A stretch of DNA of 64,000 bases from Cystobasidium ongulense (GCA_022835595.1 BQUP01000006.1:943307-1007306), one strand, 5' to 3'. Positions 12,265 through 23,785 are shown, counted from the stretch's first letter. Translations and numbers: made by a program. The notes: generated from the sequence alone by a model not told the origin.

Positions 12265-12409
12265 AGCATGGGCAGCTGCGCCAGTCTCGAACGTCTTCAG
12301 GTGCTCGATGTCGTCGTAGCCGTGATACTTGGAGCTCGTGTTCAGGCGTGGTTGATCGCCTGCCTGGCTCTACTCTGCTCTACACGATAGCCAACAACAG
12401 CAGAACACG
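12265..12409. promoter_or_regulatory. Compact divergent promoter ARL3-LEO1
   Basis: Only 145 bp separate the two ATGs, so both genes must share promoter sequence here. I see no clear TATA box. Confidence 0.6.
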
Positions 12410-14175
12410 ATGGACGTCGACCAGGACGAGCGCGTGATGCCCAACGCTGGCGACACCGAGGGCAATGCTGCAGGCGTGATTGTGCCTCGAGGCGACGGCG
12501 AGGCTTCGAGTGTGAAGGAAAGAGAAGGCCTCGCTGCTCTGCCAGTTGCGCCCGTCGACGGCGCCGCTGAGAGAGATGCGCTCATGGAGCAGGTCGAAGA
12601 CGTCAAAGAGCACGCCAATGGTGCCGCTAAGGATGAGGAGGAAGATGAAGAAGCTGGAGACGACGACGACCTCTTTGGGTGCGGTGGCTTCTTGACTCTG
12701 CAAACAGCCACCTCTGAAGTCTAGAAAGCTGATTGCAGTGAATTACAATTGGCAGCGACGAGGGTGAAGACGAAGAGGGCGAAGACACAAAAGCTGAAAG
12801 CACTGCAGAAGACGCTGGTCCTGCTGCTGAGGATGACGGCGACCTCTCGGAGGCAGAGCTCGAACGGCGGAGGCGACTCGAATATGAAGAAGAGGATGCT
12901 CCGCCCATTGAAGAGAAAGTGCAATATGCAGAAGCGCACCTGCCAAACATTCCTATGGCTTCACAGTCACAAAAGGTAGTTCTCCCAGACATTGCGATGA
13001 TCTTACTATCCAGAGCTGACACTTGTGCTTCATCCAGCTACACCATGCCAAGGTTAGACCACTTCTATTCCATACCAGCTGAATACAGAAGAAGATACTG
13101 ATACGTATATTACTCGCTCTCTTCCCGTTAGCTCCCCAACTTCCTACATCTCGAATCAGCAGCCTTTGATCCGTCCACATACAATAGCGCTGAAGAACCC
13201 ACGAATCTACCAGCCGAGAACATTATTCGTTGGCGCTGGAAGCCACAAGACTCTTCAAATGTATCAACGCCTCCTAAGAAACAGACAAATGCTCGGATAA
13301 TCCGCTGGAACGACGGATCAATGTCACTTCAACTCGGCAGCGAGATCTTCGATATCGCAACGGACCGAACAGTCACTGGCAAGTCAGTACCTCCCTCTGC
13401 AGCGCCAGGTACAAGCAATCAAGAGAGTGCAGACTCGTCTACATATCTCGTCGCTCAACATCCATACGCGGGTCTACTTGAAACGCAAGCCCTTGTCACG
13501 GGCAATCTTACCTTCCGTCCCACAACAATTCAATCCACATCTCATCGTAAGATCGTCTCATCTTTCGCAGCTCAGCAGCAACGCAAAGGAAAGACAGTCA
13601 TGATTCAAGCGGCGGACGATCCAGAAGCCGCCAAGGCGGCATTGGAACGTAAAGCAAAAGCAGCAAAGAAGCCGCGTGCAGCTAAAGGAGAAGGAAGTGG
13701 TGCTGCAAAGAAAGGTGGTCGAAGAAGTATACGATCCTCAAATCTTGCAGACTGGAGTGATAACGATGCTCTCACGGACGAAGAAATGGATGCTGCAACT
13801 GATAAAGCACGTACTGCAGATCGTCGTGCAAGACTGGATCGTGAAAAGGCAGAGATGGGAGACTTCCTTGCTTCTGAGAGTGATGAAGATGCTGAAGGAG
13901 GAGATGACGACGAAGATGATGTAGAAGGTGACTCACGGAAGGAGAGACGTAAGAATAGAGATGGCGAGATGGATTTGACAGATGATCTAGATGAGATGGA
14001 AGCACAAGCAGAACAAGTGGCTCGCGCCGAGCGAAGCAAGAAAAAGAAGACTAAAAACGGCGGCGGCCAAACGTCAGTCGCGGCTCCTCAAGATATAGAT
14101 TCAGATGATGTTGACAAATCTGAAGACGAAGGCTTTGTACGGAAGAAGCTAGTCATCGAAAGTGACGATGAGTAG
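12410..14175 (+). CDS. LEO1: Paf1 complex subunit LEO1
   Basis: Model: 12410..12678, 12756..12975, 13038..13052, 13132..14175; 515 aa. LEO1 is a nuclear subunit of the Paf1 elongation complex that travels with RNA polymerase II. The acidic N-terminus is typical. The core reads AKLPNFLHLESAAFDP, ENIIRWRWKPQD, NARIIRWNDGSMSLQLGSEIFDI and LTFRP...SHRKI, all hallmark LEO1 blocks known to pair with Paf1. The tail is highly charged (Lys-rich, then Asp/Glu-rich with RRARLDREK-like helices). The third coding exon is only 15 nt (LHHAK). It is needed to reach the conserved LPNFL block in frame and is flanked by good splice sites. Shares a promoter with the ARL3 gene. Confidence 0.93.
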
Positions 14176-14872
14176 TTTGGGCTTACTGCCATTGTTGTAT
14201 CTTGCAAGGAGAAATCCCACGAGCAGTAGACCCTTGCGCCTTTGACATCGATACTACAAAGGCTGGGGAGAGCTGCTACCTTGCACCGCACATAGGGTGC
14301 CGCCTCTTGAGAACACGGGGCATATGCGGCGAGATCTGAGGTGATATCACGTTCCTTAGACAGGGTGACGACCCTTCGTGCATGCTGTACATACGATGGA
14401 AGACGAAAGCTTATAGGTATAACGACACCGAAGAATAAAAGAGTGAGACTCATTTGCAGTTGGTATCAGAAAAGTTCTCCAACACAACGTAGAACTACAA
14501 TAAACGTAGAAGATCTCTAGAAACTGTTTGCTGCTAATTAATTTTGGTCAACCATTTCTCCTTTAGAGAATGACCAATTTTGTTGGCTTGTATTTTGATG
14601 CCCTTGTTCCCACCATGCGTTTCCTGGCTCTACAGTAGCGGCCTTCGTAAAGTGACGACTACTGAAACCCGGTCGAAAGAAAAGTGGAATATGAAAGAAA
14701 TGCCACTTTGAAATCGTTTATTATACAATGAATATCTGCTCGTGTGGAATCCAAATCGACGAAACAATAACTTATAAGGTTGCTAGAGGAAGCTCCGAAA
14801 ATAGAAAAGACCAGTTCAGACAGCTACGACACGTGATCACAAACGGTCTCAATCCGAGGGTAAGATAACATT
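14176..14872. other. Convergent intergenic space LEO1 / importin alpha
   Basis: About 700 bp between converging stop codons. AT-richer than its surroundings, no convincing ORF, RNA gene or repeat seen; presumably 3' UTRs and terminators. Confidence 0.5.
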
Positions 14873-17124
14873 CTACTGCATGTCAAAGTTGAATCCGCCA
14901 TTTGGCGCTCTGACATCCGAGTTGAATGCGAACTGAAAAAGTTTTGAGAGATGATCCCAGAGTCAGCCTCCTTGCCCGTGGTCGTTACGTAAGAATCATG
15001 GCTAAGAAAGGACGAAAAACTCACGCCACCTGCCTCGTTGACCTGAGCAGTATCAACTTCGGCCTCGTCGTCTTCAGGGAAGTATTTGTCCATAATATAG
15101 AAGCACTTCTTGTAAATCTCGAGGTTCTCATGGTGCTGCAGGTTGTGAATTGTGATCATACCACCAGCTTCCTCGACATACTGAGCATAAAGATTTGTTC
15201 CACCATTGGCTTCTTTATCCGATTCGCCGACTTTGAGGATGTTCTCCAGTCCATCCAATGCGACTTGAATGATCTTGTTGTCCATAGCCTTTAGTAAATC
15301 ACAGAGAGGTTTAATGCAGCCTTGTGATACTAGGTAGCGGATTTGCGATGGCTCTTGCAGACCACCTGAAGTGGCATTAGAGATAGCCCAGCAAGCTTCC
15401 TTCTTGGTCTTGAAGTCGGCATTCTGGAGTACGTTGATTAGAGGTGGAATAATATTGGCGTCAATGACAGCTTGGATTTGATGGGGTGAACCAGCAGTGA
15501 CGTTCGAGATAGTCCAGCATGCCTCCTTGCGGATACCTTCCTTGGGCGATGACAACAAAGCTAGAAGAGCAGGCAGAGCACCGGAAGCGATAACCACTTG
15601 GGTCTGTAGATCGTCACCGGTCACAATGTTGCCGACTGAACGGAGAGCTGGAGTCTGGACGGCAGTGGAATTGTGCCTGCACAAAGAAAGCACCTAGTCA
15701 GAACAATAGATCCGTGACGCAGTACGTAGCTGCTATCCGCGCAAGTACTCACATGAGCAGTTCAACCAGTCTTCGTACAACACCAGACTCAATGACAGCT
15801 TGGATCTTGTCGTTCGAGCCGTCAGATAAGTAGGATAGAGCCCAGCATGCATCGATAAGGACTTCATCGTCGAGGGAGAAGACCAACTTGGTGAGAACGC
15901 TCAAAGCAGGTGAGATCTAAACAAATTAGGTCAGGATAATTTATACAAGTAATGGTCCGATAGAGGACTCGGCCTACAAGCTCCCAGCTTGGCTGAGGGT
16001 TCTTGCCCCTGCAAAAGTTACTGAGTGTCCAGGTAGCGTTTCTGACCATTGAGATCTTGTGGTGCTCGTTGAGAAGGGCTAATAGCGGACGAAGGGCGCC
16101 TTGTTGCAGAACATAGTCTCTGCATTTGGGACTGTCTCCTGCGATGTTACCGAGCGCCCAGACTGCTTGCTCGCGAACGTCTAGGACTGGCGATGAGAGG
16201 AGCTCGATGAAGATAGGAACCGCACCAGCGTTGATGACGACTTGTGTGTGCTCGGAGGTACCAGAAGCGATGTTGGTGAGAGCCCAAGCTGCCTCAAACT
16301 GTCAAATAAAAGACAAGATGCCAGGGTCGTAAGCAAAGAGGTGCGATAGACACACGCAGAGAAATAGGATGAACGAACCTGAATCATAGAGTGAGGGCTC
16401 TTGAGGAACTCGACGAATCTATCAACGACACCACACTCGATGACCTTTTCAATCGGAGGATTGCGCTCCTTTGAAAGTAGTTTTCTGAACTTTGTCGTGC
16501 AGTCGAGCTGAGCGTCGACCTGATCTGAATACACGCCAGCGACCATCTGGGGCAGCTGCTCTTGGAGCTACAGGGGAGGGTGTAGGCCAGCATGGTGGGC
16601 ATTCGGATGGAGGAGAGTGGTTGTGTAGTGCACACAGTCGGGGTTGGAGCAGGGTATTCAGGGCAGACATGATTGATTGATTGACCATGAAAAGTTGGGT
16701 GCAAATGAGCGACGGGCAAGCGAGTGGATGTCAGCATCGACGAGGTGGAACAGCAAGAGCGATGCCACTAACCTGGCTGTCTAGCTGCGTAGCAACTGCC
16801 TCATCCTCATCGCTGTCACCCCCATTGCCTGAAGGGACTTGTAGATTTCTCCTCTTTGCAATGCTCTCTTCGCGCTTCTGTTTTCTGATTTCGACCTGCT
16901 GTTCCTCGCGCTTCTTCTTGAGCTCGTCCTGTCTAAACTGGCCTTTGTTCTTGTAGTTCAATCTGCGCGACTCCCTGTGGTATAGCAATGTTTTGAACAA
17001 ATTCAGCACCTCGTCGTTTCTATCGCGCCTGGTCTGCTGTTTTGGCTGCTTCCGAGAACACGACGCCTGCGGTTGAACAGGCACACAGAACACAGCGCAT
17101 GGAACGAGTCAGAGTGACTCACAT
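14873..17124 (-). CDS. SRP1: Importin alpha (karyopherin alpha, Srp1/Cut15 family)
   Basis: Model: complement(14873..14932, 15025..15676, 15753..15916, 15978..16298, 16379..16567, 16773..16974, 17123..17124); 529 aa, normal for the family. The importin-beta-binding domain ([12 protein letters not shown], then [18 protein letters not shown] and AKRRN) is followed by about ten ARM repeats with the NLS-pocket signature pairs W---N, for example [39 protein letters not shown] and [13 protein letters not shown]. The C-terminus ends GGFNFDM. It binds nuclear localisation signals in the cytoplasm and delivers cargo with importin beta. The start codon appears to be split by an intron: AT before a GTGAGT donor, G after the acceptor at 16975. 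No other in-frame ATG precedes the IBB domain in the model. The alternative is initiation in an unseen upstream exon. Confidence 0.93.
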
Positions 17125-18767
17125 GTTGGCGGTGCGATGAGATGCTCGCTGTTGCCGGGTCGGGGGACTGTAAGTGACTGTCGAGCAATTGCAACTGGCT
17201 GCCCGTTGGTGCTCTTCCAAAACGGCCAACTTGCAACTTCGAAAAGCTGGTGGGCGCGGTTTTTGACTCGGATCGTCAGACTGCTCAGCAAGCTGCAAGC
17301 CAGCAAGTGCTGTGTTCACTGGGATACAACGAACTCTCGCTATCATATGCGTGAATATCGCCAGACCGAATGGCTCAGTATGCAAAAGAGCAGTACTGGT
17401 GGCGTTCACTAGGTCGGGTGCAACCATCGTAAAAGCTGAATTGAAAGAGGCAGCATCTTAAACAAGCAAGCTCATGTAGAAATGTAAATATAGGCTCAAA
17501 AATTTACAACGCTGTCTACCCTGGGTTTACTACACAAGATCCACCTTGTGGCTATTTTGCTGGACTCATTCAGGACTGACCTGCAGGCGATAGCAGCCCC
17601 GATGCACGAGAGCCATGAGATCCAGAGTACTACTATATTCCTCCCCAAGAAATGTGGGAATATGAGGGTATCTTCGATACACGAATAATATTCAAATGTT
17701 AGTGTGCTGACTCGGCTGAACAGAATGGAGAACTACCTTACTATTCTCATTAACACTCTCTTGAACGATTCTCTTGCAGTTTTTACTAATATTGTACGCC
17801 CTATTGAAACGAATCCACCCTCTACCCAGCGGAATTCCTTCAATTGCGTTGGTCTTTCGGTCCGGTCACAGGTTCAAGCCCTTTCTGGCAGAGCTGCACC
17901 CGCCTTCGAAAACATCGAGATTTCCAAACGACATTGGACCGGCTTAGAATGGTTATGCAGCACTGCTAAGATACGGAATCATTGATTGTTCTGCTTTGTG
18001 CGCCGTCAGCATCTTCGCTTCAGTGATAACGTGCAGATCTAGACTATAAGTTCAAATAATAACACCCCAATGACACACGACGAGATATTTGAAAAACTTA
18101 ACATTGCAGAAGTGACCTATAGCTGACTACTAACAACCTCAAATGACTTTCAAAGCTGCATTGGACACTTCGGAAAATTATGGCTGAGTTCTTCGGGGGT
18201 GCATCCTAACCAGCTATGCACCCGACAAGTGCGAGTCAAAAGAAGTAATGGTAGATCTTAAAAACCTCTTTCCCCTCAATGAAGCTTTACGAAGGTTACA
18301 CTTGATGTCCCAATGCCATTCGAGCTTTTCAGTGTCTATTCGCCAATGTTACTAGTTTATGAAATCTGGCCGAACCCTTTGGTTGTCCTTTCCTGGCAGC
18401 GACTGCCGAACAGTGGGCGGGGTGTAGATTGCAAGAGTGGAACGTCCTGAATGAACACTGTAAAGTGGAGCTGTTGTGGAACGAGCTTTAAAGTGGCAGT
18501 TGATGAGCCAAAGATTGTAAGTGTAAGGCGTTTCGAGGTCGAGGTGAGCATGTAACAGGCTCCATGTGGGAAGTAGCTGTGGCATTACAGCGGCATGTAT
18601 GTATATGTAAGGATGTATATGTATGATACATGGTGATTTTGGAACGAAAAGCAATATATAATGCGTGATCCGAAGATACGAGCATATCACCGGCTAACGA
18701 TAAAGAAACGAACTAAGGCCACGAGAAGAATTTCCAAGGTGACCAAAGTTGCATTAACTTTCAACGT
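17125..18767. other. Gene-poor 1.6 kb region
   Basis: Holds the importin alpha promoter (right of 17125) and the 3' side of the GLTG-repeat gene. The best open frame is 17704..17985 on +, 93 aa, without a recognisable domain or good start context; I do not call it. No tRNA or repeat was confirmed. Confidence 0.4.
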
Positions 18768-20099
18768 TTAGATGCGGTTGCCAGTGAGACCGGAACCGGT
18801 ACCAGTAGCTGAAGAGCCAGTGGTGTTGTTTCCAGTTAGACCTGAGGAATGGTGCTTGTCACCGGTAAGGCCTGAAGAGCGGTCTCCGGTGAGGCCGGAA
18901 GAGCGGTCGCCAGTTAGACCTGAGGACTGGTGGGTCGAGGTGTTGTTGCCGGTTAGGCCTGAAGAGTGGTGACCAGTGGAGCTGGAGTGGTGTCCGTGGG
19001 ATCCAACAGCCTTGTCGGCTAAATCTCCGACCTTTCCAGTGAACTCAGACATCTATTCAGGATAGCATGTTAGCGAGGAAACCGGGAACTCTCAAGGAAA
19101 TCATTCTTACGGTGATAGGAGCGTTGACAACCTTGTCGTGAACAACAGGGGCCTTGACGTGGCTCTCGTTGATCTGCTGAGTGGTGTGGTGGTGCTCGAC
19201 GCGCTGAGTCTGTCGGTCAATGACTGGCTGGATCTCCTCGACGATGTGCTGGGAGCGGGAAAGCTTTAGTTATGGTAACATCTCGATTACGAGCCGCCAG
19301 TAGTACACACCTTGTTAACGTGCTCGCGGACGATAGGAGCGTTGACGGAGGTGGAGTGTGTCTGGTCACCGACGGTTCGGAGGTTTTGCTCCTGACCCTG
19401 AGCTCTGTATCGGTTGGCATGTTCCTCTGGGATATCCTCGCGGACATGTCTGGCAACCTGAGGAGCGACGTGCTGGTGGTGAGAGTGCTCTTCCTGCTTG
19501 TCTCTGTGGATTTATTAAGACTGGTGTAAGTGACCTTCCCCACTTGTATTGAATTGATATGTGCTCACACGACGGGCTGGAGCTTCTGGTGAATCTCGGT
19601 CTCCTCCTTCTGGCGGTCAACAATGGGGGTGACCTCGTGGTGAGCGTGTTGCTGGACATTCTCGTGTACGACAGCGTCCTTGACGTTTCTGCAGAGGAAT
19701 AAGTGTAAGAAAGTGTGGCCGATCGCTTCCCGTCCAAGGTGTCGGGGATGACATCAACGCACCTGGTGTGAGTTCCGCCAATCTTGTCATCAACGATGTA
19801 CTCGGAGGGCTTTCCGAGAGCGAGTGCCTCAGGGCCAGTTCTGTGTGGACTGCATGTCAGACATGTTCTGCTCGCGCTGTCACGTCCTGTCAAATGTCGG
19901 ATCTCGTCCGATGCCCCACTTACTCTTTGCGGCTGCTGTTTTCGTTGTGGATCTGCTCGCGCTCCTCTCGGTTGGAGAGACCTCCCATGACTCTGCAGGT
20001 GGAGAGTAGCCATAGGTGGTCAGCTACAGTGCTTGGTGTGGTGATGATACGATGTTCAAACGCCTTGATGAATTAAACTCACTTGTCGACGATACCCAT
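18768..20099 (-). CDS. Hydrophilic GLTG-repeat protein (LEA-like, function unknown)
   Basis: Model: complement(18768..19052, 19111..19248, 19311..19503, 19569..19688, 19763..19840, 19924..19992, 20083..20099); 299 aa. It starts MGIVDKVMGGLSNREEREQI, an amphipathic, charged segment. A His/Gln/Glu-rich middle carries repeated 'P-V-D-Q' units (TPIVDRQKEETEIHQ, QPVVDKQEEHSHHQ, QPVIDRQTQRVEHH) spaced by VREH/VVHENV motifs. The C-terminal 95 residues contain six copies of (S)GLTG(N/D). No signal peptide or membrane segment. The periodic HEV-P-VDRQ style resembles fungal proteins annotated as putative allergens or stress-induced proteins; that is resemblance from memory, not a demonstrated homology. 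Composition suggests an intrinsically disordered, desiccation- or stress-related protein. Seven exons, with very regular phase-2 introns (first five) in so small a gene, suggest repeat-unit duplication. Confidence 0.75.
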
Positions 20100-21185
20100 T
20101 TTTGTTCGAGGTGGTGAGGGGGTGGTTGGGTTATTAGAAGTGTGCTTTTTGAATCTTCGAGTAGACGAAGATGCTATAAGTGTTTGGATAGTGGAAGAAA
20201 AGCAAGAAGCGAGACAGTCTGAATTAAATCTTATTCTCTTGCTTCATTCCTTCCCTCCTTTTTCAGGAGCGAGGCTGGCGTCATGAGCCTGCCCGCCCGC
20301 ATCATTATTGAGATCATCACATCACCGACCGACTGCATAACATCATGACATGAGCGCATAGAATAATTGACAGGACTCGCACCCGCCGGCTGCTTTTGTG
20401 ATTGGGCTGCGATTGATGCGAGCCTCTTATGCGCGTCACCGTCGGGCGGCGATCAGTCTCCATCATGGCGACGGTTTGAGCATTGCGTGCGTTTGCGCTG
20501 TCCAATCAATGAGCTTGTAGCCAGTCGTGTTGAGAACTGTAATAATAAAACATGCCCCGGCTAGCAACCGTATATCGAATTACTCTGGAAATAATACTGA
20601 AGTATAGCACCAGTCATCTGTGGAACACGCCAGCTAAGTATTCAACGCTGGATCAGCTGGGCCACGCTACAAGGCCATACGTACCATACCTCTACAAGAG
20701 GACAGCAGCAAATACGTCACCATACGAACTACGGTAAACACGAATTTAGTACCCGCATTTAACCTATGCAGTTCTGCGAAACTCAGCAATTAAGTTTGCC
20801 ACCCGAAAGCAGTCTCAACCTGCGTAATGATTCGTTACGCAGACGACTCTGTGGACTCTGTTACCAGACACGCGTCAACAGACAATAGTACACGCGCGCA
20901 TGGACTCGCTTCGTTCATCGATGAATCAGTTGCTGCCTGCCTTCCTACCAACAAATCAATTTGGGAACCTCGTTCGTTTCATAGTGAATTACTACTGACG
21001 GGAGAAGATCTGCGCAACGGGATCGCCTGCCGATCGCCACGACTTGTGCGGAATAACGATACAACTGATATTCGAACGGCCTTTAATAGGGTTGGTGTGG
21101 ATGCTTATACACTCGTGGTCTCACCGTGCCGCATTCTCTTATCGACGTGAGGCGCCTGTTGATTCTCGTTCACATAGGAACCGTA
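20100..21185. promoter_or_regulatory. Intergenic 1.1 kb: GLTG-gene promoter and esterase 1 downstream region
   Basis: The left part (20100-20400) must hold the promoter of the minus-strand GLTG gene. The remainder contains only short ORFs without domains. No repeat or RNA gene recognised. Confidence 0.4.
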
Positions 21186-22211
21186 TCACGCGAAAACGTG
21201 ACTGTAAAGCCAATCCGCAGCAGCCTGGTGCATTTGCTCTGTACTGCTCCGGTTGTGCTTGATCTGCTCTGGATCCTTGGTGACCATCTGATTGAATCCA
21301 TGTTCCACCTTTTCCATATGCATCCACTTGAGATTACCTTTGGTCCATCCTAAGTTATCTTCTACTTTCTCTCCTTTCTCAGACTTGGCTAGATCTTCAG
21401 CCATTATTCTCGCTTCACCACATAACAAATCATATTCGCATCCAACAAGACATAAATTCTTGGGTAATCTGGATCGAGCTGCGTAAGCAGGCGATAGAAG
21501 AGGATCACATCGATCTTGACCATCATTGATATATGCCCAGTTGAACATCGGTCCGAGATCAGCTAAGAGATCCCTCTTCTTCCCAGGTGCCAATTTCGAC
21601 CCCTTCAGCTTTTCTTCCAGTGTTTTGTCATAGTCAACTACGGGATAGTATGCCACAATAGCGTTAATCCTATCGTGAAGACCATCCAGTTGAGCTGCAG
21701 AAAGAGATAGATTCGCTCCGGCCGAATAACCTCCAACTACCACTCTTGTTCTATCCGCGGGTATGTTATCTTCGTCGTTCAAGATGGACTTGATTAATGC
21801 TGCACAATCGTAGGTTGGCGTAGGGAAAGGGTAACCAGGTGCTTTACGGTATGGTATACTGACGACACAGAAGCCATGCTTGCGACTGAGGATAGAATTA
21901 TCGATATCACATATAGAAGGGTTGCAAAGCGTGAAACCGCCTCCATGAATATCGATCCATAGCGGAGGTAGTTTGCCTCCCGCTTTAAAATCGGAAGGCA
22001 AGAACACTCGAACAGGTAGATTCGCTCCAATACCAGGATAGAGTTTTGTAAAAGATGGTGATTGTGATGCAGGTAGTTTACGCATGTATAATCGTAATTC
22101 TACCATTTTTTGTAGAAATTGTGCAAATAGCCAGAATTTGAGTCGGGCAAACCATGATGCTTGTGGGTAGACGCGTTGGCTTGTCGCCCCCATAGGCTGT
22201 TCGAGATTCAT
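21186..22211 (-). CDS. Alpha/beta-hydrolase-3 esterase (tandem copy 1)
   Basis: A single exon of 341 aa from the ATG at 22211, chosen because it aligns exactly with the neighbour's start and is preceded by a non-homologous stretch. HSL-type (alpha/beta hydrolase fold-3) features: oxyanion motif HGGGF at residues 89-93, nucleophile elbow GYSAG with Ser163, likely acid Asp261 (GCEYDLL) and His304 (VEHGF). A hydrophobic amphipathic segment near residues 20-40 (WFARLKFWLFAQFLQKMVEL) could attach it to a membrane or lipid droplet. Substrate is unknown: short-chain acyl esters, lactones or xenobiotics are all possible for this family. It is a tandem duplicate of the gene at 22754-23785, same strand, with catalytic residues at identical positions. 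Confidence 0.88.
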   Translation of the reverse strand: MNLEQPMGATSQRVYPQASWFARLKFWLFAQFLQKMVELRLYMRKLPASQSPSFTKLYPGIGANLPVRVFLPSDFKAGGKLPPLWIDIHGGGFTLCNPSICDIDNSILSRKHGFCVVSIPYRKAPGYPFPTPTYDCAALIKSILNDEDNIPADRTRVVVGGYSAGANLSLSAAQLDGLHDRINAIVAYYPVVDYDKTLEEKLKGSKLAPGKKRDLLADLGPMFNWAYINDGQDRCDPLLSPAYAARSRLPKNLCLVGCEYDLLCGEARIMAEDLAKSEKGEKVEDNLGWTKGNLKWMHMEKVEHGFNQMVTKDPEQIKHNRSSTEQMHQAAADWLYSHVFA

Positions 22212-22753
22212 ACTTGCGAAAAATCTAGAAAATGTGCAAGCGAGAGTCAGACTATTGATACACGGGTGCAGAGACATGCATGCGCACCTAGCACCCAAAA
22301 CTAATTGTCCCCTCCGCGAATCCTACCCGACGAGAGAGTCAACCTTCCGGATACGGCAAGACACCAGGTATAGCACAGCAAGGAAACTCTGGACGTTTTG
22401 ATGCAGTCTCAATTGTCCAGAGGGAACTGGTCGTCGGACTCATCAGGCGTTGTGGACGCGCGTGCAACTTAGATCGATTGCCACCGGCTCTGTAGAAGCC
22501 GGGCAACACGGGACTACTAGTATTGTTAATAGTTTACTGTAAGTAGTGCTCCTTACTGACTTGTACATATCCTATGAAAACAAGAAGCTGATCGTGCCTG
22601 TTCAGATGCTCAGATGAAATTGCATATAGTAACGCACCTTGATACCACTGCACTGCTAAAATCAATACTGCGTCGCCGTCCTGCATACAAAGAGAACAAA
22701 TCTATTCTGAGAGGTTATGATTAATGTATTTCCGCTGTCATGCTAGCACTTTT
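22212..22753. promoter_or_regulatory. Promoter region of esterase copy 1
   Basis: 542 bp between tandem esterases. It should contain the copy 1 promoter and the copy 2 3' end. No conserved element that I can match to the region upstream of copy 2. Confidence 0.4.
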
Positions 22754-23785
22754 TCATTTCCTTGCGAAGACATGACTGTATAGCCATTCAGTAGTAGCCT
22801 GATGCATCCGCTCTGCGGTAACTGTGTTACGCTTGATTTGCTCCGGATCCTGAGTGGGGTTTGTATTGAATCCATGTTCTGTTCTCTGCAGATGTATCCA
22901 TTTGATATTGCCTTTTGTCCACCCCAGATCATCTTCCACTTTCTCTCCCTCCTCAGATTTGGCCAAGCTTTCGGCCATATCCCTTGCTTCTCCACATAGT
23001 AGATCATATTCGCAACCCACAAGACATATATTCTTTGGTAATTTTGAACGAGGGGCATAAGCAGGTGACAACAAGGGATTGCGTCGATCTTGACCATGTG
23101 GAATATATGCCCAGTTAAACAAAGGTCCGAGATCTGCTAGAGCGTCTCTCTTCTTCCCAGGGGCGAGTTTCGAGTCTAGCAACTTCTCTTCCAGTGTCGT
23201 GTCAGTATCGAGTATGGGATAGTATGCCACTATAGCGCTGATGCGATCGTGAAGACCATCCACTTGAGCCGAAGAGAGTGACAGATTTGCTCCAGCCGAG
23301 TAGCCTCCAACCACTACTCTTGTCCTATTCCCCGGTATGTCGCCTTCATCATCCAGAACGGCTTTGATCAACGCTGCGCAGTCGTAGGTTGGCGTGGGAA
23401 ACCGATAATCGGGTGCTTTGCGATATGGAATACTGACGACACAGAAGCCATGCTTACGACTTAGGATAGAGTTATCAATATCATCAATGGAAGGGTTACA
23501 AAGTGTGAAACCACCACCATGGATATCGAACCATAGCGGAGGTAGTTCGTCTCCCGCTTTATAATCGGGAGGCAAGAACACTCGAACAGGTAGATTCGCT
23601 CCAACGCCAGGATAGAGTTTTGTAAAAGATGGTGATTGTGATGTAGGTAATTTGCGCATGCGCAGCTGTACTTCCAAGCCCTTCTGAAGGATCTGTGACA
23701 ACAACCAGAACTTGAGTCGGGTGAACCATGATGCTTGTGGATAAACGCGCTGGCTTGGTGCAGGCATAGGCTGTACAGAGTCCAT
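22754..23785 (-). CDS. Alpha/beta-hydrolase-3 esterase (tandem copy 2)
   Basis: A single exon, 343 aa from the ATG at 23785 (MDSVQPMPAPSQRVYPQ). It aligns without gaps to copy 1 over almost the whole length and is highly similar: HGGGF at 89-93, GYSAG with Ser163, Asp261 and His304 all conserved. Differences cluster in the N-terminal membrane-like segment (LLSQILQKGLEVQLRM) and near the C-terminus, where copy 2 ends ...SHVFARK. The open frame continues upstream for 56 residues, but that part has no counterpart in copy 1, so the downstream Met is preferred. A recent local duplication, both copies apparently intact. Likely a cytosolic or membrane-associated carboxylesterase; substrate unknown. 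Confidence 0.88.
   Translation of the reverse strand: MDSVQPMPAPSQRVYPQASWFTRLKFWLLSQILQKGLEVQLRMRKLPTSQSPSFTKLYPGVGANLPVRVFLPPDYKAGDELPPLWFDIHGGGFTLCNPSIDDIDNSILSRKHGFCVVSIPYRKAPDYRFPTPTYDCAALIKAVLDDEGDIPGNRTRVVVGGYSAGANLSLSSAQVDGLHDRISAIVAYYPILDTDTTLEEKLLDSKLAPGKKRDALADLGPLFNWAYIPHGQDRRNPLLSPAYAPRSKLPKNICLVGCEYDLLCGEARDMAESLAKSEEGEKVEDDLGWTKGNIKWIHLQRTEHGFNTNPTQDPEQIKRNTVTAERMHQATTEWLYSHVFARK

Noticed and set aside
17860-17915. tRNA-like B box (GGTTCAAGCCC)
   Set aside because: The T-stem has a mismatch and I could find no matching acceptor stem or A box upstream.
17704-17985. 93-aa ORF as a small gene or pheromone precursor
   Set aside because: No CAAX end, signal peptide or domain, and weak start context.
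18772-18972. Plus-strand ORF with repeated VRPEE units
   Set aside because: Antisense shadow of the GLTG repeats.
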